DNA of 64,000 nt from Leishmania martiniquensis. Lineage: Eukaryota > Euglenozoa > Kinetoplastea > Trypanosomatida > Trypanosomatidae. Both the position numbers and the translations under genes were made by a program. This document shows positions 21,098 to 31,447 of the stretch, piece after piece. Below the pieces are notes generated by a model that saw only the letters and a program-made list of their open reading frames with translations, had not been told where the DNA came from and did not search any database. Each line of letters opens with the position of its first letter. Positions within the stretch are counted from its first letter, which is position 1. The stretch lies in the NCBI RefSeq assembly GCF_017916325.1, contig NC_090163.1, forward strand, positions 129,001-193,000. The letters are read 5' to 3'.

Positions 21098-23917
21098 CTA
21101 TTGCTCCTCGACAAGGGAGGTGGGCACTTTGGGGCAGGCGCGACGAGCCGCCTCTCTCTCCCACGGCGGCAACAGCTGCATGCTCAGCGACAGGCGCCCC
21201 TGCTTCGACGTCACCTCCAGCAGCGCGACGAGCTCTGTAAAAATGTCAAACACCTCTGTCACCTCCTCGCCCGTTTCGGGGTGTGGCCCCCACGAAACCT
21301 GTACCGCCACGGAATTCGCATGGTTGGCAGCATGGCGCAACGGCGATTCGCTCTCTGCGATGCTGTGGCGTGGCATGCCGCTCTTGCCACCTTTCTTGCG
21401 CGCATGTGCCGTCGCCTTCGCATCAATCGATATCTCCGGAGCCGCGCGTGTGTCTGCATGAGCTTCTGGCGCAGCAGGCGTGGCTTCCGAGGTGCTGGTC
21501 ACAATCGGCCCTTGATACTTGAGTCGCTGGTGGGAGTCGTTGAGCCCTATCTCCACTTCTGAGGCGAGCTCTGCACTGTACAAGAGAAGGCTACCCTCCG
21601 TCATCTTCACAATGCTGACGGTGGTGCAGAGCTGCTGCGGCAGAGATGGCTCCTCCTTGGCCCTCTTCTGCAGCGCAAGCAGGTACATGCACAGCGTATA
21701 CTCCAGCGACATGTCACCCGCGGAGCGCGAGTTCAATCGGCACGCGTTCGCATGGGTGACGATGCACTCCAGCTCCGAGTGAGGGAAGAAGAGCTCCCGC
21801 GTCTTGAGCGTGTTGACGTCCACGACTTGCGTCGGTTCGAACACGTCCTCCCCAGGCCGCGGCGTCACCGCCGTGTGTGGCGCGCTCGGTATCTCCATGT
21901 GCGCGTCCTCCATGACGCGCTCCAGCTCCAAGGCGATGCGCAGCTGGCGGTGCACCATCAAATCGCAGTAGCGGCGGATGGGCGATGTGAAGTGGGTGTA
22001 CCACGGTGCTGCGACGGCAAAGTGGGAGCGGATGTCCTTCTCAGCCGGGTCGTTAGCGATGTATTCAGCCGCCATCAAGGAGTACTTAACAATTTCGCAC
22101 ACGGTGTAAAAGTCTTCATGGTGATCCTTCCTGATGACGTCGAGCATCCGCTGCAGCTCCCGACCAGAGCTACCGCCGGCTGGCAGACCGCGACGCGACA
22201 GGGACGCGCGCATTCGGCTCATCTTCTGCGGGTTCGGTGGTTTGTGTCGGCGCAGGAGCGCCCCTTTCGGAATGAACTGCACGATCTTCTGTGCCACACG
22301 CTGATTGGCCAGTAACATGAACTCCTCCACCAGCCAGTTCGCCTGCGTCTGCTTCTGTACGAAGAAAGAGATCGGAGGTGAGTTCACTTCGTTTTTCTCG
22401 AAGCGGAACGCGAGCCGGGTGTTGCCGACGACCACCCGTCCGTTCTCCAGCGACTGTTGGCGAAGCTTACTCGCGAGCTTGAAGAGATGCTTGACGCTCT
22501 GCTTAACCTTGTCGCGAGCAGCCTCTTCGCTGATGCCGAGGTCGGACGCCGCTTGCGTCACGTCGAGTACCACCGTGTCGTCATCCTCGAGAATCTGCTG
22601 TGCCTGCTCGTACGCTAACCGGCACCGACTGCGAATGACACTCTGTCCGAACCACTCGCACTTTTCTCCCGTCTCCGCCTCAGAGATGAAATGCCCACTG
22701 CGGTCGAACTCAAACAGCCCGGAGAAGGCAAACTTGTCCTCGCCGGGGTTCAAGCTGCAGTGCTGCTCGCTCAGCCGGGACGGCAACATGGGAATCACTC
22801 GATCCACGAGGTAGGTCGAGTTGCTGCGCCGTTGCGCCTCTTCGTCAAGGGCCGTCCTGGGCAAAACAAAGTGGGAGACATCCGCGATGTGTACACCCAC
22901 GTGATAACCGCCATCTTTGCGTGGTGCAATACTGAGGGCGTCGTCAAGGTCACGCGCCGTCGCGGGATCGATGGTGAAGACAAACTCAGAATCGCGCAAA
23001 TCGCGCCGCCCCATTTCGACCAGCTCTGCCGGTGACGGGATCGTGAAATCTTTCAGCACACACGCCTCTGCCTCCTCCGAAAAGGGCTCGTTCATCACAT
23101 CGCAACTTGTGCAGATGGCGTGGCTTGCTACCGCCATGGTGGAGGCATCGCCGAGAAAGCTGTGTATTTTGCTCACAAGCGCGTTTGGTATTCGCGGTGC
23201 CCTTAGCACGCTGCCATCCTCGCCACGCTCCACCTGGAGGGAAAAGAGTGAAGTGCTGATAGTCGCATGATAGGCGGGCATGATGTCGCACCCCTTCACC
23301 ACCAGCTGGGGGTAGAGCTGATTGAAGGGGCGAAAGCGGTAGTAGTGCATCCTCTGCAGCGCCTCGCCAGGCTGCAACTGTCCGTCCGCAATGCGGGCCA
23401 CGTGCAGCCGCGGCAGGTGGCGCTTCAGAATTCGGATGACACGACCCAGCGGCTGCTTTTCTGGCGGCCAGTTGTACGAGGACGGGGCCCCCATCCTTGT
23501 CGCGAGGGAAACCTCAGCCGAGGCATTCTGAATGATCTCCTCCGTAGACTCGGGTGCAATGAGCTGCACGATGTGGCGACCATCTGGTAGCGTAGACGGC
23601 ATTGCCTGCAGCGCATCGTCGCCTTCCTGGTATGTCGAACCACTGCCCGCCGCTGCGCTGGCTGCTTTCGGCGCCTGCTGCCACTGCGCTCGCGGCAGAA
23701 GCTCCGCTGCCACCACGTCAGAGTGCAACGCAGGCCCACGCAGCTCGGCAGAGTTCAGCACCACATCGCACGGAAAGGTGCTGCTGCGTAGAAATGAAAG
23801 ATTGTTGCTGTAGCTGCGAAACACGTTGACACGGCCAATGACGACAGAGCCCTCTCTCACGCGCTTTTCGAGATCTGGGTCGCTGCCGAGCGTGTAGGCA
23901 TACGTGATAGCGGCCAT
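21098..23917 (-). CDS. RNB-domain (RNase II/R, DIS3/DIS3L2-like) 3'-5' exoribonuclease
   Basis: 939 residues from ATG at 23917 (MAAITYAYTL). A longer frame to 24064 begins only with GTG, and a clear acceptor lies 20 bases before the ATG. The first part holds cold-shock-like RNA-binding segments (ALHSDVVAAELLP). The catalytic RNB domain is clear: FTIDPATARDLDDALS carries the Asp cluster that binds magnesium, followed by HIADVSHFV, RVIPMLPSRLSEQHCSLNP and YTHFTSPIRRYCDLMVHRQL. The C-terminal part should be S1-like and holds a long low-complexity insert. No PIN domain precedes the RNB part, unlike exosome DIS3/RRP44, so a DIS3L2-like cytoplasmic enzyme is more likely than the exosome subunit. 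It degrades RNA from the 3' end. Confidence 0.88.
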   Translation of the reverse strand: MAAITYAYTLGSDPDLEKRVREGSVVIGRVNVFRSYSNNLSFLRSSTFPCDVVLNSAELRGPALHSDVVAAELLPRAQWQQAPKAASAAAGSGSTYQEGDDALQAMPSTLPDGRHIVQLIAPESTEEIIQNASAEVSLATRMGAPSSYNWPPEKQPLGRVIRILKRHLPRLHVARIADGQLQPGEALQRMHYYRFRPFNQLYPQLVVKGCDIMPAYHATISTSLFSLQVERGEDGSVLRAPRIPNALVSKIHSFLGDASTMAVASHAICTSCDVMNEPFSEEAEACVLKDFTIPSPAELVEMGRRDLRDSEFVFTIDPATARDLDDALSIAPRKDGGYHVGVHIADVSHFVLPRTALDEEAQRRSNSTYLVDRVIPMLPSRLSEQHCSLNPGEDKFAFSGLFEFDRSGHFISEAETGEKCEWFGQSVIRSRCRLAYEQAQQILEDDDTVVLDVTQAASDLGISEEAARDKVKQSVKHLFKLASKLRQQSLENGRVVVGNTRLAFRFEKNEVNSPPISFFVQKQTQANWLVEEFMLLANQRVAQKIVQFIPKGALLRRHKPPNPQKMSRMRASLSRRGLPAGGSSGRELQRMLDVIRKDHHEDFYTVCEIVKYSLMAAEYIANDPAEKDIRSHFAVAAPWYTHFTSPIRRYCDLMVHRQLRIALELERVMEDAHMEIPSAPHTAVTPRPGEDVFEPTQVVDVNTLKTRELFFPHSELECIVTHANACRLNSRSAGDMSLEYTLCMYLLALQKRAKEEPSLPQQLCTTVSIVKMTEGSLLLYSAELASEVEIGLNDSHQRLKYQGPIVTSTSEATPAAPEAHADTRAAPEISIDAKATAHARKKGGKSGMPRHSIAESESPLRHAANHANSVAVQVSWGPHPETGEEVTEVFDIFTELVALLEVTSKQGRLSLSMQLLPPWEREAARRACPKVPTSLVEEQ

Positions 23918-25111
23918 CTCCCTTGCCTCGCGTCCACTGGAGAGTGAAAAATTCGCTTCCTTGACGTCGTTGCGACTTGCTCGACCAACACCACCGGAAA
24001 GGGAACGAGCAAGGGGCTCGAGCGGCAGAAGAAAATCAAGTGTGCGGAGACAAAGCAGTCCCACGTCGGTATCTGCGTGGGCGCCACGGTGGTGACAGGC
24101 AGGAGCCAGCGATGCCGTGGGAAGGCAAGGGGCGCGAACGCCCGTGAAAGAAATCGTCAGCAGGATAGCTGTAGAGCAGACGGTGAAGATATGCTCAGCC
24201 GAGGGGTCAACCCGATTCGTCTTTCATACGTTAAGAGTGAACAGTTTGTCAGCTCCTATGCGAGGGGGAGCACACACAAGCAGAGGAGAGAGCAGTGGGA
24301 AAGAGCACAGGCGCAGGCAGCATCGCCCTCTGTTGGCCGCGGAAAAGCTTGTGGTGCGCACTGGCTACCACACGAACGATGAGCAGGAGAGCAGTGACAG
24401 GAGCGCAGTCGATGGCAGAAAAGCGGATGCAAGGGAAAGCGAGGGGTACGGAGAGGGGGGAGGGAGGAGGAGAGGCGCGTAAGCAGAGCTGCGACGATCC
24501 TGATGGTTGGCAAATCTTCAAAAGAAACAGCGAAGCCAAACGGCGTAGGCGGAGAGGGTGTGAAAGGGAGCGAAGAGGGGATGGGTGGGCGGGTGCGTGA
24601 GTGTGTGTGTCGTTCTGCTGGTGGTATTCGCACCGAACCGAGCGGCAGAGTTCGCGCCGGACGAGGAAACGGAATCAATAATGCAGCCCTGTGAAGAGGG
24701 GAGAGGAGTAGAGAGAGACACAGAGTGACCGCGAAAGGACGATTCGAAGAGGGAGAGTGAAGGGCGAGCCACAGCTTCACCGAGAGGGTGAGGTGGAAAA
24801 GGGAGCGCATCAGAAGTGCATCCAGCGTCGGCGCCATCGTGCTTTACCCTCACAACCGAGGACAAGCGCAGTCTCTTAAAGGTGTGTGTGCGTGTGTGTG
24901 TAGGTGTGCTGAAACTGCCGGGAGGAGGGGAGCACGCAGGAATGAGGAGCCCCTCACAGTACCGCCAATAGCGCGTCAAAAGTGAACGGACCGGGGGCAG
25001 CGAGCCGCCTCACATGACGACACGGCATATTCACCCCAAGACGTGGCACCCGCACGCACCAGCGCATGAAGCGGCCACCGATGGATGAACGAACGAGGCA
25101 GCTTGGGCACG
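23918..25111. other. Intergenic stretch
   Basis: About 1.2 kb with the 5' region of the RNB gene and the 3' region of the hypothetical gene. Holds a GT run near 24880-24902. No gene-like frame seen. Confidence 0.55.
23937..23955 (-). promoter_or_regulatory. Probable trans-splice acceptor of the RNB nuclease gene
   Basis: Minus strand reads AATTTTTCACTCTCCAG with the AG at 23938-23937, 20 bases before ATG at 23917. It settles the start of the RNB gene. Confidence 0.5.
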
Positions 25112-26047
25112 TCAAGCCCTCTCTTCATCTGAAGAAGACGAAGTCGTGTCTTGAGCGCCAAGGAAGGCGGCGAGCGAGAAGCCGTTTGAGAGCGGTTCGA
25201 TCGCCGTTGCGATAGCGGATGCCGTGTCCTGTGCACTGCCTGCCTCGTTGCAGTTGGCCGCAGAAGCAGCGGTCAAACCATCGAAGAGCAGGATACCAGC
25301 CGGGCCCTTCTCTGGCGTCGGCGACTTTCCAAGCGCCGAGATCGGCGTGGTCATCGCCGCGTCGTCACGCAGCCACGCCTGGCCGCGCAGCCCTTTCTCC
25401 AGCAACTCCAACACGTGTGCTCGGAGGTGCGGTACCATGCCGGCGCGCACCCCACCAACTAAATCACGCTCAGTGTCACACACATGCAACGTGCCGCGGA
25501 GGGCGCGCACCCCGTTTGGCACCCGTTCCCTTTCGATCACGCTCATGAGCGTCTCGAGCGTTTGCGGGGACGTGCCATAGGTGGCGGGCACGACGTGATG
25601 GATTGCATAGTCTGCTGCAGGCGTCCACATGGCCTGCTCGGCTGCCAGCTGTGCTGCAGACGGGACAAACGGTGCAGCGCCGCCCTTGGCTGCGTTGTGT
25701 CGGCCACCCAGTTCCACCTGCATGACGTATTCCAACACCTGATGCACCATACGGGCTGCTGCCTGCTCCGACAAGAGGTCAGCCTGCGCGCGCTGCTGCT
25801 GCGCCCGTGCAGAAGTATTGCCACGGTCCTGCGCGAGGGCTTCCTGTGCCGCCTGTATGTTGAGCCCTTCCGCAGTGCCGCTACGGCGGGGGCGCTTGCC
25901 ACTCGCATCGGCGCCGCTGGAAGGCGCCGGGTACGAAGCCCCTTTGGCATCTGCTACGCGTTTGCGGCTCGACGGCGAAGCCCAAGCACTGCCTTTATCG
26001 TCCGGCGCTGCTGTTTTAGTGCTGCGCAGGAGGTCATTCAGGTCCAT
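25112..26047 (-). CDS. Hypothetical protein
   Basis: 311 residues from ATG at 26047 (MDLNDLLRST); the frame runs 15 codons further to an upstream start at 26092, but that part is not protein-like. The first 80 residues are low-complexity with a basic patch (GKRPRRSG) that could be a nuclear signal. The middle is Ala/Gln-rich helix (ARAQQQRAQADLLSEQAAA) leading into MVHQVLEYVMQVELGG. A more ordered part follows (ADYAIHHVVPATYG, LETLMSVIERERVPNGVRAL, HVCDTERDLVG). The end is acidic and Ser-rich (TTSSSSDEERA). I recognise no family. Composition and balanced codon use support a real gene. Confidence 0.7.
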   Translation of the reverse strand: MDLNDLLRSTKTAAPDDKGSAWASPSSRKRVADAKGASYPAPSSGADASGKRPRRSGTAEGLNIQAAQEALAQDRGNTSARAQQQRAQADLLSEQAAARMVHQVLEYVMQVELGGRHNAAKGGAAPFVPSAAQLAAEQAMWTPAADYAIHHVVPATYGTSPQTLETLMSVIERERVPNGVRALRGTLHVCDTERDLVGGVRAGMVPHLRAHVLELLEKGLRGQAWLRDDAAMTTPISALGKSPTPEKGPAGILLFDGLTAASAANCNEAGSAQDTASAIATAIEPLSNGFSLAAFLGAQDTTSSSSDEERA

Positions 26048-27398
26048 GGGCCCGCAAGCAGGATGTGGAACAGCCAGGGGGAGAAGAAGCAATACTTGCG
26101 TGCGCGGTAATACGGCGTTGGACAGACCTGCGAAAACAGAGAAGAGGTACGGCCACTGGTGTGGTGCGCGATGGTGCCGCCTACGGGTTCCCTCTCCCTT
26201 CCGTACTCACAGCGGAAGCAGAAGACTTGGCGTAGCTGGGGCACTTTGTTCAGCACCAGTGCGCGCAGCGATTCACGCAGCAAAAGACAGCAGGTACAAG
26301 ATAAGTGTTGACCGAGATGAGGCGGATCGTGTGGCCGCGGGCGCAATATACGTAAGGGCCAGAGGCTCCAGGGAATAGAGAAGGCATTTGAGAGGATAGG
26401 GAAGCGGATTCGATATTCGGCACCACAGACACCACGGGCACACACCGATGCCTTTGGAGGGGCGGGGCGTGGGTGTTTTGGGTGCGGGCGAGCACTACAA
26501 GGCACAAAGGGGCGCGGCCCTGCCACCCTATCGTGGACTGACGCGCTCACCTCACCTCCTACGGTATCCCTAGCGACACGGCGAGGCGATCGAGGTGATA
26601 GCGCGACAGCAATGCGCCCCCTCCACACACACACACACATACACACTACCCCCGATCTATCCTTGTTTCAGGCAACGCTACACTCCAAGGAGGGAGAGGG
26701 ATTTATCACGGGCGCCTTTACCAGAGGCAAAGTCAACGAAAAGTCGACGACAGCGCACTCGGCCACATTCGGGTGTGTGCGCGTGCTACGATGTGAGGGG
26801 ATAGACGAGCTGCCTCGCTGCAGTCGGTCGAGGTCGGAGAGGTGGAGGGGGGGTAAAGAGGAAGAAGTTATCAGCCTTGTATAAGTTTCTCACCACACCT
26901 GCGCGCGTTACGAATTAAGCGTTAAGAGGAAAACCGACCAGCAAAGAAGCACCGCTGGGAGAGGGGGAAACGAAAGAAAAGGTCGTGAGTGGAACGTAGG
27001 GAGAGCAGCACCGAAGAGGTGGGGGCCGAGGTGACGTGAGTGTGCAATGGAAGCCCCCGAGCACAAACAGCAGCAGAGGTGCCGTTGCTGCGTAGTCTGC
27101 GCACTACCGAGCCGCCCTCACACCCTTCCCCCCCTCACACACACACTCCACCACCGTTCTTTCAAATCATCTGCCCACACACCGGCCCACCGAGCATCAC
27201 TAATCGCATCATGGCTGCCACATACATTCGGCGCCTGCTCCAAAGAGCCGCCCTCGTCCCGCGTTGCAGCCGTCGCACACCCCACTGGCACATGAGCAGG
27301 CCCCCCTTCAGGCGTGTGCGCGGAGAGCAGCCAAAGGGCACAGGAGTATCCACAGCCACTGGCTCCTCTCCCCACCCCCATCGCTGTCTCAGACCCTT
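26048..27398. other. Intergenic stretch
   Basis: About 1.35 kb. Short CA runs near 26625-26645. Part of it (about 26400-26600) has mixed composition but no frame I can support. Confidence 0.5.
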
Positions 27399-29786
27399 CT
27401 ACGGTTGACGCTGTAGATAGGTGGAGAGAATAGCGCTCATGGGCGGCACCGTGTAGGCTGGCTCACCGAGCACCTCAGCTAGCCATCGATCCGCCTGAGC
27501 CGTCTGCTGCGCGTTGGCCAAGGCGCCTTCTCGGTTCGCTGTTATCGTTGTCTCCTGCGAGTCTTGAATCGCATTCATCTCCTTAAAGAAAGACTGCAGC
27601 TGAAGTTGCGCGGCCTTGTCGCCCTTCGCCACGAGACCCGCAGCGCTCGCCTCGTCGCTGGCTCCGGCCCACTCATAAACGAAGGACTGCGCCGTGGTTG
27701 CCGTTTCCTTCGGCAGCTGCAAAATTTTGAAACCTGTTGCAGCGTCCACAGCCGCGAGACGTTGACCATTTCGATGCAGTGGGGCAATGTGGCGCAGCGG
27801 AAAGCGAGAGGCGTGCGCGATGCGGCGCACGACTTCGCCCAACTGCGGACCCTTACTACTACTGGCAGCACAGCATCGAAGCTCGACAAGGGATGTGTCA
27901 TCAAGTGCTGCTGCCACCGTCGCGTCCGTTAAAGCGCTCATGGCGGTGATGAGCGGTTCGCCCACACTGAACAGCACCGGCTCCTCCGCACACTTGTCGA
28001 GTGCCCAGAAAAAGATATGGTGCTCTCCGGCTGCCACGACATGCTTGCAGTCGGGGGCCACGACGATCTGGCGCAGCGGCTGCGTCTCGGTGTACTGCGG
28101 CAAAAGCTGCAGGAGTGGCCAGCGCTCACCAGGCTTGCAGGTGTGCACGGAATACACGTGCAGACAGTCATCCGCAACGAAGCAGAGCGAGTCGTCCGCG
28201 GACAGGGCCATGGCCTGCACTTGCCGGGAGGGGGTCGCCATTGTGGAGTGGTTGTGCCAGCCGCCAGACGAGGTGCCGTATGTGTCCTGTAGCGTGAAGG
28301 CAGTCTGCGCCCAGCACTTCATCGCCTCAGAGCTCAGTGTGAACACTCGCCCGCCTCGCTTGTCTACCTCCAGGGCCAGCACAGCGGAGCGGTGCGGTGA
28401 GTACACGGCTTGCGTCTCCACATGCTGCTTACGCAACGCGTCATACTCCCAGAAGCGCAGCAGCGGGGGCAGCACCGTAGAGGAGAAGGACTCGTACGTC
28501 ACGAGAGAGCGGCTGTCGTTCAGCATCCCGACAAACTGAATTCCGTAGCGCGGCGGACTCGGGATCGTCTCCATCTGCGAGGACACGTGCAGCGAGTAGA
28601 GACACTGCTGCGTGTACGGGTCGCACACACGCAGCACATTCGGCATTCCCGTCAGAATCACCGCCGGACTCCCTCGCCACTGCTCAACAACCAGCCCAGT
28701 GCACACATCCTCCGCGGCCCACTCGATGCCCTCCGCCGACGCTGTCACGCGCATCTGAAGCAAGTCCGCGACGGCCAGCGTGGATGTCCCGCAGGAGAGC
28801 AAGAGCTGCGACCCTGCATCGCTGAAGGGCGTGATCCCCTGCAGCGTCCCCAGCTGCACCGTGACCTTCTTGTGGCCAAAGGACACCAAGTCCCAGATTA
28901 TTAGCACCGCCTCGCGGCCGCCGGTGAAGACTGCGGTGCCGTCTAGAGCAAAGGCAAGTGCTGTCAGTGGCGTGTGATGCCAGTGGTCAGCAAAACAGTG
29001 TGCCTCTTGTACCTCCGTGTAGATCAGCAACTCGCCACGCCGACCGCCAACCGCGACCGCCATGCTCGTTGGACTGCAGGCAACACTTTCGATCTGCACA
29101 TTCACGGAGCGCGACAACAGAGGCGGACAGGGCGGGCGGTGCGGCTGGTGTGCAGAGAGACGGTCCGTGAAGCAAGAGTAGAGGAACTCGCTCGCCTGCG
29201 GGACGGCTAAGACGATAAGGCCAGTGAAATGCCCAACGGCGAGATACCCATGTGGCACGGCTTCCGGGAAGGTGTGCACCACCACCGCTGCCGGCGCACT
29301 TGTCGCCTTCGTAGATGAGGCGGGGCCCAGCGCCACCTCGTAGGCGCCGGCTTTCGTTAGCAGAACGGCGAGCAGCTGTGCCTGCTGCACGTGGAATTGG
29401 GCAGCGACCACAACGGAGGCCGTTGAGGCGGCCGCAGAGTTTGCCGTCCCGCTCGCCGACTTTTGCTGCCGGGCCCTGACGGCTACGCCATCGTCGGCGT
29501 CTGCAGCCGAGGAGGCAGGTGAGGCTGGTGGAAGTTCAATCGAGGATGAGCGCACCAAAGAGGGTGCACCACCCTCGATCGCAAACTCAAACCAGGTGGC
29601 CTCAGCGTCGATGACGTGCAGCACCGCCTTCGCACTTGAAGCGATCTGCAGATGCACGCCGCACACGCGGGACCCGTTGAGTCGCTCCACGCGAAACTTC
29701 CGCAGTGACTTGGGCGCGTAAAACGCCACGGCGGTGTCCTCTGCCACGCACACCACCTGTGAACAGGCGGCGAAACAACTCTGCAT
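27399..29786 (-). CDS. WD40 protein resembling WDR75/UTP17 (SSU processome)
   Basis: 795 residues from ATG at 29786 (MQSCFAACSQ). The frame is open to 30200, but the extra part is pyrimidine-derived, and an acceptor (CTTCCTCTTCCGTGCAG) lies 34 bases before the chosen ATG. WD40-type blades are visible through the protein. The segment near residues 265-300 (DHWHHTPLTALAFALDGT, then GGREAVLIIWDL) matches the characteristic 'HWH..-(x)n-GGRE-VL--W' blade of human WDR75 and yeast Utp17/Nan1. The following LGTLQGI also fits. WDR75/UTP17 belongs to the t-UTP part of the small-subunit processome and supports rRNA transcription and early 18S processing in the nucleolus. The assignment is by motif only; another WD40 protein remains possible. 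Confidence 0.68.
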   Translation of the reverse strand: MQSCFAACSQVVCVAEDTAVAFYAPKSLRKFRVERLNGSRVCGVHLQIASSAKAVLHVIDAEATWFEFAIEGGAPSLVRSSSIELPPASPASSAADADDGVAVRARQQKSASGTANSAAASTASVVVAAQFHVQQAQLLAVLLTKAGAYEVALGPASSTKATSAPAAVVVHTFPEAVPHGYLAVGHFTGLIVLAVPQASEFLYSCFTDRLSAHQPHRPPCPPLLSRSVNVQIESVACSPTSMAVAVGGRRGELLIYTEVQEAHCFADHWHHTPLTALAFALDGTAVFTGGREAVLIIWDLVSFGHKKVTVQLGTLQGITPFSDAGSQLLLSCGTSTLAVADLLQMRVTASAEGIEWAAEDVCTGLVVEQWRGSPAVILTGMPNVLRVCDPYTQQCLYSLHVSSQMETIPSPPRYGIQFVGMLNDSRSLVTYESFSSTVLPPLLRFWEYDALRKQHVETQAVYSPHRSAVLALEVDKRGGRVFTLSSEAMKCWAQTAFTLQDTYGTSSGGWHNHSTMATPSRQVQAMALSADDSLCFVADDCLHVYSVHTCKPGERWPLLQLLPQYTETQPLRQIVVAPDCKHVVAAGEHHIFFWALDKCAEEPVLFSVGEPLITAMSALTDATVAAALDDTSLVELRCCAASSSKGPQLGEVVRRIAHASRFPLRHIAPLHRNGQRLAAVDAATGFKILQLPKETATTAQSFVYEWAGASDEASAAGLVAKGDKAAQLQLQSFFKEMNAIQDSQETTITANREGALANAQQTAQADRWLAEVLGEPAYTVPPMSAILSTYLQRQP

Positions 29787-31447
29787 CCCCTGAAGACGGT
29801 CGGATTTGGTTGTGTGCGTCTGCACGGAAGAGGAAGTCGGGAGTCGCTTTACAAGAGGAGTGATGCTGCTGTTATTAGCGGTGTTTGTGTGTGTGTGTGT
29901 GCGAGCACTGAAGGTGAAGTGCTCGTGTGGTTCTCTTTGAGCGAGAAATGAGTACGCCACAGAGAGCCAGAGGCGGGACTGCACCGGAGCACACGCCACT
30001 GCAGCTGCACGCCCGAGATGGAAGAAGACAGTGAAAGGGTGGTGGCGGCCAGCGACTTCCATGGCGACAGGAGAGAGGGCAAAGAACAGGAGGGCGCGTG
30101 CGCGGTAGAAAGGGGTGCAGAGGGGATACCTATTCCCTTTTTCCCTATCAACGGGTGGATACAGGACCACGCGGGACACTGCTAGTGTCACCCTCACCAC
30201 TCCCTGTCACATAGAGACAGACTAGTGCACGCAGACACGTCCGCCTCATCTGTCTTCCGCTATCCGCCAAGATAGGGAAGGAAAGGGGAAGTGGCCCAGG
30301 GGACGAGAGGAAGCAGCCGGGCTGGAGAAGGCAGGATAGAGAGCAAGACCCTTCTGCTCACCAGAACGCGGCCTTCCTGCCTGCAAGCCACGGCTGAAGC
30401 CCTTTTGCACGCAAGCTGGAATGAGAGTGTGCCCAATGGGGCATACACTTCCATGCAGCCATGAGGTGAAATGGTCGCCAGTGACACTACCCCAACCTTC
30501 CTGCCGCGCTGCCGGGGGACTTCCTCGTCCGTCCGCGAGGGGCTCCTCCTCATTTCTTTCCACCTTCACTTGCCCTCCGATCGTTTGCCTCGAAGGCCCC
30601 TGGCTGATGGGCCGAAGATGCAGCCATGGAGGGAAGGGAGGGGGGGCAGGGAGGCGGTAGCGGCGACGAGTCATCACGCTCACATTCGTACAGGCGTACA
30701 CCACAAACCGAAAATAACACAAAAAGTGAAATGCAAAAAAGTGCCAGAGAAGGCGCTGACGACGACGGCGGGGGAGGGCGACGTGAGGGCGCGCAATGCA
30801 AAAGAGAGCAGCGGGAAAACGCACGCTTGAAGCCAAGGCGGTGCGATGCGCAAACGCATGCGCGCGCGTTGACCCGTCCGTCTGTCTCTCTCTCTCTCGG
30901 GTGACGGAGGGGTGAGGAGACAAGTCTGGAGGAGCGAAGCGCAAACGTCTTGAGAGGCCCACCCATTCGGTCGCGCATGAGCAGAAATATGGGCATGTTA
31001 ACATATATCGATAGACACATGCGTGATAAGAGTAGTGCGCGCCCCGACAGAGGAGCGCCAGCATCTTTCTGCTGCCGCCGCTGCCTTAGTTATCTTCACG
31101 CTGTCATCTACCGTGCGTAACCCCACCTGCCCCGTCAGACCGAGGCACTTCATCGGCAGAGATGTAGCGGGGTGGCAGGCAGGGGGAGATGAGATAAAGC
31201 ACCATGTATATCTCCGTTGAAAGCCCTGCTGCGAGGGCTCTGACTCGAAAGGCCAAGAGGTATCTGATACGTGCTGCGGCTTCATTTCGAGCAGCCTCCG
31301 TAGCAATAGCAGCCGCTATCGAGATGACGCTGCACTTCTTGTGCCGCCCTGACGACTGCACCAGTGTGGATTATGCAGCTTTGTGGGGTGCGGCCATGCT
31401 TCACATCGAAAAACGCACCAGAATACACCGACGCCTTTGTTGGTGGT
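29787..31447. other. Intergenic stretch
   Basis: About 1.7 kb: 5' region of the WD40 gene and 3' region of the carbonic-anhydrase-like gene. Contains GT runs near 29883-29902. Mixed-composition frames exist at about 31000-31400 on both strands, but I cannot support any as a gene. Confidence 0.5.
29820..29843 (-). promoter_or_regulatory. Probable trans-splice acceptor of the WD40 gene
   Basis: Minus strand holds CTTCCTCTTCCGTGCAG with the AG at 29821-29820, 34 bases before ATG at 29786. Confidence 0.45.

Noticed and set aside
23918..24064. N-terminal extension of the RNB nuclease resembling a mitochondrial presequence
   Set aside because: It begins only with GTG, and an acceptor site lies between it and the ATG at 23917, so it should not be in the mRNA.
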